Part shown: piece after piece, positions 1 to 5,552 of the stretch | Layout of the letters: each line of letters starts with the position of its first letter | How positions within the stretch are numbered: the stretch's first letter is position 1 | NCBI GenBank assembly: GCA_964650885.1 | Contig: CAZYXG010000069.1 | Coordinates: 1 to 7,746, forward strand | DNA from: JAPLFM01 sp964650885 | Lineage (GTDB): Bacteria; Bacteroidota; Ignavibacteria; Kapaibacteriales; UBA2268 | Length of the DNA stretch: 7,746 nt | Reading direction: 5' to 3' | Translations under genes and position numbers: made by a program | Notes under the pieces: generated by a model | Told to the model about the DNA's origin: nothing | The model's database searches: none | Seen by the model: the letters and a program-made list of their open reading frames with translations, nothing else

Positions 1-141
1 AACATTCGTAACATCAACTACCAAAAGACTCAAAGAATTAAGAATGAAGAGATGTTTTTGTGCTTGTTTTTACATTTATATGGCGCCTATAATTGCTAAA
101 TTTATCCTCAAAAGTGAAAAATTCTTTGTTTGTTAACAGTT

Positions 142-168
142 AATTCACAAAAATTCACTAATTTTGTG
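142..168 (+). promoter_or_regulatory. Candidate promoter/operator region upstream of sucD
   Basis: TAATTTTG at 159-166 fits the TAnnTTTG -7 element of Bacteroidota-type promoters. The nearest upstream TTTG (129-132) lies 26 bases away, longer than the usual ~17-23, so the -33 element is doubtful. Two AATTCAC direct repeats (142-148 and 152-158) are spaced exactly 10 bases apart, about one helical turn. A perfect 7-base inverted repeat, CACAAAA (146-152) and TTTTGTG (162-168), overlaps the -7 element. The repeats and motif are seen directly; promoter and operator function are inferred. In DNA this AT-rich, short repeats can arise by chance. Confidence 0.35.
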
Positions 169-197
169 TTCAAATTCTAAAACTAACAAGGTTTTCA

Positions 198-1130
198 ATG
201 AGTGTTCTTGTAAACAATAATACACGACTTGTTGTGCAAGGGTTGACTGGCACAGAAGGTACGTTCCACACAAGCCAAATGCTTGAGTATGGCACAAACG
301 TAGTGGCTGGAGTTACACCAGGCAAAGGCGGTACTGGATATGTTGGCAACGATAGTTATAAATTTACTCGCTCAGTGCCTGTATTCAATTCTATGCGTGA
401 AGCAAGAAAAGAAGGACAAGCGAATGCTTCAGTGATATTTGTTCCTCCAGCTTTTGCTGCCGATGCAATTCTTGAAGCAATTGAAGCTGAAATCGAACTT
501 ATTATCTGTATCACAGAGGGGATTCCCGTTCGTGATATGATTACTGTAAAAGCTGCTCTTTTGGATTCAAATTCACGTTTGATTGGCCCAAATTGCCCTG
601 GCGTTATCACTCCAGGCGAAGCTAAAATTGGTATTATGCCTGGCTTTATCCACTCTCGTGGTAGGGTTGGAGTGGTATCTCGAAGTGGTACATTAACTTA
701 TGAAGCAGTTAAGCAATTGACTGATGAGGGTTTGGGACAAACTACTTGTATTGGTATTGGTGGCGATCCAATTATAGGCACTCAATTTATAGATGCTATC
801 AAACTTTTCAATGAAGACGATGAAACTGAATGTATAATGATGATTGGTGAAATTGGTGGTACTGCTGAAGAAGCAGCTGCAGAATACATCAAAGCTTACG
901 TTAAAAAACCAGTTGTAGGTTTTATTGCTGGAAAAACTGCACCTCCAGGTCGCCGAATGGGCCACGCAGGAGCAATTGTATCTGGCGGTCAAGGTACGGC
1001 AGAAAGTAAAATGAGAGTGATGGAAGCAGCGGGCATATTTGTGGTGGAAACTCCTGGTACATTGGGAGTTACGGCAGGCAAAGCTTTGGCAAACATTAAA
1101 GCTCCTAAGAAAAAAAGTGAAAAAAAATAA
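198..1130 (+). CDS. sucD: Succinyl-CoA synthetase (ADP/GDP-forming), alpha subunit
   Basis: This is the alpha subunit of the TCA-cycle enzyme that interconverts succinyl-CoA and succinate with formation of ATP or GTP; it acts in the cytoplasm with the beta subunit SucC. The 310-residue protein has the N-terminal CoA-binding Rossmann signature GLTGTEGTFH (residues 15-24), the IGPNCPG segment (129-135), GEIGGTAEEA (217-226, with Glu218 contacting the active-site histidine loop by analogy with E. coli) and the phosphohistidine loop MGHAGAI with His256. Length is slightly above the usual ~290 because of a lysine-rich tail ending KKKSEKK. The ATG at 198 is preceded by AAGG at 188-191 and gives a standard family N-terminus. 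No sucC lies next to it here, unlike the sucCD operons of proteobacteria; separate loci are known in Bacteroidota/Chlorobi relatives. It may be co-transcribed with ndk 69 bases downstream. Confidence 0.97.
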   Translation: MSVLVNNNTRLVVQGLTGTEGTFHTSQMLEYGTNVVAGVTPGKGGTGYVGNDSYKFTRSVPVFNSMREARKEGQANASVIFVPPAFAADAILEAIEAEIELIICITEGIPVRDMITVKAALLDSNSRLIGPNCPGVITPGEAKIGIMPGFIHSRGRVGVVSRSGTLTYEAVKQLTDEGLGQTTCIGIGGDPIIGTQFIDAIKLFNEDDETECIMMIGEIGGTAEEAAAEYIKAYVKKPVVGFIAGKTAPPGRRMGHAGAIVSGGQGTAESKMRVMEAAGIFVVETPGTLGVTAGKALANIKAPKKKSEKK

Positions 1131-1144
1131 AAAGTTTTCAAATT

Positions 1145-1165
1145 AAGCGTGACTTTTTCACGTTT
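1145..1165 (+). other. Small stem-loop between sucD and ndk
   Basis: AAGCGTGA (1145-1152) pairs with TCACGTTT (1158-1165) over 8 positions, including one G-T wobble, around a 5-base loop. The T run lies in the loop and start of the 3' arm rather than after the stem, so this is not a typical intrinsic terminator. It could be a weak attenuator, an RNA-processing or 3'-stabilising hairpin between two co-transcribed genes, or a chance pairing. Confidence 0.3.
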
Positions 1166-1199
1166 CAAGTGTCTATCTAAATAGAAAGGATTAAATTAA

Positions 1200-1625
1200 A
1201 TGTCTAATAGAACTTTAGCCATCATCAAACCAGATGCAACAGCTAAAAACGTAGTAGGTGGAATAGTATCTAAAATCGAAGAAGCAGGATTTAAAATTCT
1301 TGCTATGAAATACACAAAAATCACTAAATCTCAGGCTGGAGCGTTTTATGCAGTACATGCAGAACGCCCATTTTATGGCGAATTAGTTGATTATATGACT
1401 TCAGGCAATATAGTTCCAATAGCTTTGGAAAGAGAAAATGCTGTAGAAGAATTTAGAAAATTGATAGGAGCGACAGACCCTAAGAAAGCAGAAGCAGGAA
1501 CAATTAGAGCATTATTCGGAACTGGAATTGAAGCTAACGCTATCCACGGTTCTGATTCAGACGATAACGCAAACAATGAAATCGGATTCTTTTTTAGCAC
1601 AAGTGAAGTGGTAGGTAATAAATAA
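1200..1625 (+). CDS. ndk: Nucleoside diphosphate kinase
   Basis: The enzyme transfers the gamma-phosphate of a nucleoside triphosphate, usually ATP, to other (d)NDPs through a phosphohistidine, balancing cytoplasmic NTP pools. The 141-residue length is normal. Key family residues are present: Lys10 in TLAIIKPDA, Tyr50, Arg86, Thr92 in GATDP, Arg103, Asn113 and the catalytic His116 in the signature NAIHGSDS (113-120). The C-terminus EIGFFFSTSEVV resembles enzymes of Chlorobi/Ignavibacteria relatives as I recall them. The ATG at 1200 follows AAAGGA (1185-1190) at good spacing. Placement after sucD couples, at least by location, an NTP-forming TCA step with NTP redistribution. An intrinsic terminator follows the gene. 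Confidence 0.97.
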   Translation: MSNRTLAIIKPDATAKNVVGGIVSKIEEAGFKILAMKYTKITKSQAGAFYAVHAERPFYGELVDYMTSGNIVPIALERENAVEEFRKLIGATDPKKAEAGTIRALFGTGIEANAIHGSDSDDNANNEIGFFFSTSEVVGNK

Positions 1626-1659
1626 TTCTACTAAGCTTAATTGAATAGAATATAATTTG

Positions 1660-1695
1660 CGGGCAGTCTGAATCAAGATTGTCCGTTTTTTATTT
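1660..1695 (+). terminator. Intrinsic terminator after ndk
   Basis: CGGGCAGTCT (1660-1669) pairs with AGATTGTCCG (1676-1685) as a 10-base stem with two G-T wobbles and a 6-base loop, immediately followed by TTTTTTATTT. It is GC-rich against a very AT-rich background and starts 34 bases after the ndk stop, the standard arrangement for a Rho-independent terminator of a rightward transcript. It separates the sucD-ndk unit from the next gene. Confidence 0.85.
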
Positions 1696-1720
1696 AAAGA
1701 AAATATAATTTAAGGGATTT

Positions 1721-2710
1721 ATGAGAAAAGCAATTTTTATGATGGCATTGTTTTTTTGCTATGGAGCAATGGCACAATCTACTAGCGAACCAAAAGAGAA
1801 AGGGCAGGCTAAAACCAAAGAAAAACCAAAGAAAAGAGGCGATGAGCCAAAATATTTAGTTAGAAATAAATACCCATTCGATGTGTTTCACATCTATAGA
1901 ATGAACGAAAAAACAGAAGTAAAGCGAACTTTTGGCGATGGCACAGAGAAAACTTATTCAAGAGATGTTACTTATTATTTCACATTGAGAAGCCCAGATT
2001 TGCCCAAAGAAGGTTTTGTGAGAATAAACATCCTGATTGATTCGATTCTTTATGAGTTCAAATCGGGCGATAAAATAGTGCGGCATAATACTCAAGAGGA
2101 CAAAATGCCTCCAGTGGATTTCCCTGATTATGTATATTATTTCATATTGATAAGCAAACAGTTCGATTTGACATATTCACCTTACGGCGATGTGGCTTCG
2201 GTAGGTGGCGAACTATTGGAATCGCTTAGATATGATTATGCGAAAATATCGGACACAGCGCGAAGAGATTATTATTTGCGAAGACTTTCGGATTTTGATT
2301 TGAGTTATATAGTGGACATGACTAAGCACGTATTGCCAACTGTTCCAATGGAAACAGACACTATTTGGTATAGTAATTTTGAAATTGAATTGGAAGGTTT
2401 AAAATTTTCTGGGAAAGGAAATAATAGACTTCTTCAAGCAAATGGACAAAAAGCAATAATCGAATGCCAAACAGATACATTAAGAACTAACGAAAAAATC
2501 AAAATGCTTTATGATGTCAATAGCGAAGCTACAATTGATTCGGCTTATGCGATAGCAAAATATACGTTAGATGTGAAAGGCGATGGAGCAATGGATTATT
2601 CTAAAGCTGTTATAGATGGTTTTATGAAGGGCAGGGTTGGAAATCAGCCATTCACTCAGCAAATCAAAAGAACAGTTATTTGGGATTTGAAAGAAAGATA
2701 TAAATATTAG
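1721..2710 (+). CDS. Secreted or periplasmic protein of unknown function
   Basis: I do not recognise a characterised function. The 329-residue protein begins with a clear Sec signal peptide: RK, a hydrophobic core (residues 4-15) and an AMA|Q cleavage site after Ala18. Cys13 is not in a lipobox, so it is probably not a lipoprotein. Residues 20-43 are a Lys/Glu-rich, probably disordered linker. The rest (about 45-329) alternates short beta-strand-like stretches, with a SPYGDVASVGG segment (153-163) and a following helix-like acidic/aromatic region. This layout reminds me of the Bacteroidota DUF6263-type secreted proteins, but I base that only on pattern memory. The ATG at 1721 has AAGGGA (1712-1717) just 3 bases upstream, closer than usual. 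A TATAAT occurs at 1704-1709, but a start from it would leave almost no leader. The upstream terminator suggests its own promoter. Confidence 0.8.
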   Translation: MRKAIFMMALFFCYGAMAQSTSEPKEKGQAKTKEKPKKRGDEPKYLVRNKYPFDVFHIYRMNEKTEVKRTFGDGTEKTYSRDVTYYFTLRSPDLPKEGFVRINILIDSILYEFKSGDKIVRHNTQEDKMPPVDFPDYVYYFILISKQFDLTYSPYGDVASVGGELLESLRYDYAKISDTARRDYYLRRLSDFDLSYIVDMTKHVLPTVPMETDTIWYSNFEIELEGLKFSGKGNNRLLQANGQKAIIECQTDTLRTNEKIKMLYDVNSEATIDSAYAIAKYTLDVKGDGAMDYSKAVIDGFMKGRVGNQPFTQQIKRTVIWDLKERYKY

Positions 2711-2763
2711 AAAAGCAATTTATTTTGTTGATAAATAAACAAAGTACAAGTGTTTTGATTGCT

Positions 2764-2771
2764 TAAATTTG
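2764..2771 (+). promoter_or_regulatory. Candidate -7 promoter element before the GAF-protein gene
   Basis: TAAATTTG matches the Bacteroidota-type TAnnTTTG -7 consensus. Transcription would start near 2778, giving a leader of roughly 25 bases to the ATG at 2804. No TTG/TTTG occurs at the expected -33 spacing (the nearest upstream one before the spacing window is at 2724-2730), so support rests on the -7 element alone. If real, it rules out the alternative TTG start at 2759, which would lie upstream of the transcript. Confidence 0.4.
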
Positions 2772-2803
2772 CAATATCATTCCCAATTATATCTTTTCGG
2801 ATA

Positions 2804-5542
2804 ATGCAAAAAAGAAAAATCGAAATTAAGAACTTTGTTGGCTGGCAAGAAATACTAGCTATATTTGCTATATTAGCAGGTATTTTTTTCATAATAGCTA
2901 CAGAACAAATTGAAATAAAATTTATAGGAATTGCTTTAGTAATTCTTAGCTTTGTAGGTTTGGTGTTGCTTCTAGCTCAAAAAATGAGCGATTATGTGGA
3001 GCCACAAAAGATGCGAGGTGCAGCACCCACCCCGAATTTCAAAGTAACTGTCCGCCAGGATAGTCAAGCGAAAAGAGTTGTTATTGAAGATTTCAATAGC
3101 ACAATAGCAGCAGAGGAAAATAGAGAAACATTAAATTCAAGTCAAGCTATTCGCAATACCGAAGCAGAGGGCTTTAGAATAATTCGCAAGGTGGCACACA
3201 CTAATATTGCTTCCACACCATTGGAGCAAGATAACAATAATCCGATAGCCAAAGAAGAACCTAGCCAAAAAGATAAATATAGAAACGATATTTTTGTGGC
3301 AGAGCCAATCATAGAAGATTCAATTATTGAAGAAGTTATTTCACAAAGACAACTGGACTCTCCAGCTATTACTTTCGATGCCGAGCCAACAAATGCAATA
3401 GCACTCGAAGAAGAAATGATGGAAGAAATTGCTATTGAAGAAGCAACTATCGAAGAAGAAAATTTGGTGGCTGAAGAAGAAACATTGGAAGAAATTGAAG
3501 ATGAACTTATTGAAAGTAACTTACCTGAATTTGCAAACCAACCAGATACTGAAACAATAGCAAATGAAATTAAGCCATTAGAAGAAGAGTATATTGAGCA
3601 ATTAAAAGAAGAAGAAATTAAAGAAGCCGAAGCAATAGATTGGGCAGAAGAATTAGAATCTGATAATGCCAAAATATATAATTTGCAAACTGAAGCAGCC
3701 ACAGATGAGCCAGTTCAAAAAGCAGTTGCATTCAATCAGCAAGACGATAATGGATTCAAAATTGTAATTCGCACCAAAGATTTGGATAACACACATCCGA
3801 TACAAACGACTACTGCACAAGAGCCACAAGTGGAAATTCCAAAGGTAGTAATTAATAGCGAGCCATTTGCTGAAATTCAAACAGCTGATACTGATTATGA
3901 ATCAATAGAAATTGATGCACCTGCAAACACAAATTCATTCGATGATTTTAGAGATAGTTTGGATGAGGAACTTGAACGCAAACCAGAAACTCCAGAAGTT
4001 TTAATTGCTCCTAAGCAAGAATATAAACAAAATGAAATTGACTTATCGTTAATTAATCAGGAAGATACTGACTATATTTCCGATGAACCACGCAAAGAAT
4101 TTAATTTCTTGCTAACGAAAGTTTTGATGACAATTCGCTCTGTTTCCAATACTAAAACTGCATTGCTTCTTCTTGTCAATCATGAAAGAGGCGAACTAAT
4201 ATTGGAAAGCTATGTTACTGAAAATCAGTCTAGCTTTATTAGCGGTAGAAAATTGAAACTTGGCAATGATATTATAAGCCAAATTGTGAAAACGGGAAAA
4301 CCAGAAATACTTTCGGAAATTAATCCAGCGGCTGAATTAGATTTGATACCATATTATAAAAATGGAACAAACACTAGTTCATTTGTGGGAATGCCTGTGT
4401 TTTTTGAGAATAAAGTAATTGGTGTGCTATGTGCCGATTCGGACGATGCGGAAGCTTACGATAATTTAATAGTAGGATTCCTTGGACATTTCACTCAAAT
4501 TATTTCAATTACTCTGAAAAACTTTACCGAGAAATATGATTTAATGCAAGACTCTCGCACTTTGCAATATATTAAATTCTTCCAAAATATTGCAAATACT
4601 GCTACTGATTATGACGAAGTAAATTCTGCATTGATAGAGGCTGTAGCGAAAATAATAGACTGTGCTGCTATTGGAATAGCAGCATACGATATTGATTCTG
4701 GCTGGCATATAAATATGCTCTCATCTATTTATGATGAATATTCTGGATTTATAGGAAAGAAAATAGAAATAGAAAATTCTATAATTGGAATGAGTATCAG
4801 AGAAATGGGAATTAAAATATACAACCCAATTGATGGCGACCATATAAGAGTTGTGGCTGAAGAAAGACCACAAAATGGTGGGTATTTCTTGACTATTCCA
4901 CTTGTGGCAAATGGCTCTTCATTTGGTGCATTATTTGTGGAAGGTGAAAATTCCGATGCACTTACTGAAATTGAAATTGAATTAATTCGCACTATTGTTT
5001 CATTTGCTAATAATACAATCGAGAAATTACATTATATGGAACTTCTTCGCAATGGCATTGTGGTAGATCCGAATACTGGGGTGATGAACTTCACTGCATT
5101 TAGCGATAGATTGAAAGAAGAAATGTATAAAGCTGCGGAATTTGAGCAATTGAGCATTTTAGCATTTGTTAAAATTGATAAGTATTCTTCACTCGATCCT
5201 CATGAATTTTCTGAAAGATTTAAATTTGCTAAATCGGTATTAATAAAAAATATTAATAAGAACTCTCGGGTTTTCGATTTGGTAGGCGAAGTAGATGATT
5301 ATACAGAAGCAGTATTATTAATTGGTTTTGATTTGAATAAAGCAAAACTTTGGGCAGAAAAATTACGCAATGAAGTTGCTAACAATGCTTTTGAATATGA
5401 AGGGCATAAGTATAATTTTACTATTAGCATAGGGCTGGCTGAAATTACTGGAGCTTCCAACGTGGCTGGACTTTATAACAATGCAGATACTGCATTGAAT
5501 TTATCACTTGAACAAACAAATACTGTGAGTATTTACTCATAG
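2804..5542 (+). CDS. Membrane-anchored tandem-GAF protein with degenerate GGDEF domain
   Basis: A 912-residue sensor-like protein. Residues 1-13 are basic, then two transmembrane helices (about 17-32 and 39-58) form a hairpin, so both ends are probably cytoplasmic. Residues 65-430 are an acidic, low-complexity linker with a Glu-dense core (200-290). GAF1 spans about 432-575 (SFVGMPVFFENKVIGVLCAD, 526-545) and GAF2 about 585-745 (YFLTIPLVANGSSFGALFVEG, 694-714). Residues 753-912 are a GGDEF-like fold: DPNTGVMNFTAF resembles the DxLTGLxNRRxF start, and TISIGLAE (873-880) resembles the C-terminal TvSiGva strand. The catalytic GGDEF is replaced by DDYTE (831-835), so diguanylate cyclase activity is unlikely; RVFD (822-825) keeps the RxxD c-di-GMP inhibitory-site pattern at canonical spacing. 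GAF ligands are unknown. I chose ATG 2804 over the in-frame TTG 2759 because of the -7 element between them. rnr follows 10 bases downstream, so the two are probably one operon. Confidence 0.88.
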   Translation: MQKRKIEIKNFVGWQEILAIFAILAGIFFIIATEQIEIKFIGIALVILSFVGLVLLLAQKMSDYVEPQKMRGAAPTPNFKVTVRQDSQAKRVVIEDFNSTIAAEENRETLNSSQAIRNTEAEGFRIIRKVAHTNIASTPLEQDNNNPIAKEEPSQKDKYRNDIFVAEPIIEDSIIEEVISQRQLDSPAITFDAEPTNAIALEEEMMEEIAIEEATIEEENLVAEEETLEEIEDELIESNLPEFANQPDTETIANEIKPLEEEYIEQLKEEEIKEAEAIDWAEELESDNAKIYNLQTEAATDEPVQKAVAFNQQDDNGFKIVIRTKDLDNTHPIQTTTAQEPQVEIPKVVINSEPFAEIQTADTDYESIEIDAPANTNSFDDFRDSLDEELERKPETPEVLIAPKQEYKQNEIDLSLINQEDTDYISDEPRKEFNFLLTKVLMTIRSVSNTKTALLLLVNHERGELILESYVTENQSSFISGRKLKLGNDIISQIVKTGKPEILSEINPAAELDLIPYYKNGTNTSSFVGMPVFFENKVIGVLCADSDDAEAYDNLIVGFLGHFTQIISITLKNFTEKYDLMQDSRTLQYIKFFQNIANTATDYDEVNSALIEAVAKIIDCAAIGIAAYDIDSGWHINMLSSIYDEYSGFIGKKIEIENSIIGMSIREMGIKIYNPIDGDHIRVVAEERPQNGGYFLTIPLVANGSSFGALFVEGENSDALTEIEIELIRTIVSFANNTIEKLHYMELLRNGIVVDPNTGVMNFTAFSDRLKEEMYKAAEFEQLSILAFVKIDKYSSLDPHEFSERFKFAKSVLIKNINKNSRVFDLVGEVDDYTEAVLLIGFDLNKAKLWAEKLRNEVANNAFEYEGHKYNFTISIGLAEITGASNVAGLYNNADTALNLSLEQTNTVSIYS

Positions 5543-5546
5543 GAAA
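5541..5546 (+). promoter_or_regulatory. Shine-Dalgarno-like site for rnr overlapping the upstream stop codon
   Basis: AGGAAA begins inside the TAG stop (5540-5542) of the GAF-protein gene and lies 6 bases before the ATG at 5553. The overlap suggests translational coupling of rnr to the upstream gene. A second in-frame ATG at 5556 would use the same site at 9-base spacing; either start gives essentially the same protein. Confidence 0.55.
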
Positions 5547-5552
5547 TTAAAT

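Noticed and set aside
1..136. Two plus-strand frames open from the left edge (ending at 99 and 136), possible tail of an upstream gene
   Set aside because: Both translations are short and have odd composition (many Cys/Phe, no recognisable motif); two overlapping open frames in such a short stretch fit chance better than coding.
2719..2739. Inverted repeat TTTATTT/AAATAAA after the secreted-protein gene, considered as a terminator
   Set aside because: The stem is all A-T, only 7 bases, and lacks a following T tract, so it would be too weak to terminate.
3142..3702. 186-codon open frame on the minus strand, very serine-rich
   Set aside because: It is the antisense shadow of the GAA-rich acidic linker: GAA/GAT codons read in reverse give Ser/Ile runs. 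No start signal or domain supports it.
5060..5539. Calling the GGDEF-like domain an active diguanylate cyclase
   Set aside because: The GGDEF signature position reads DDYTE, lacking the glycines and catalytic acidic pattern needed for GTP binding and metal coordination.
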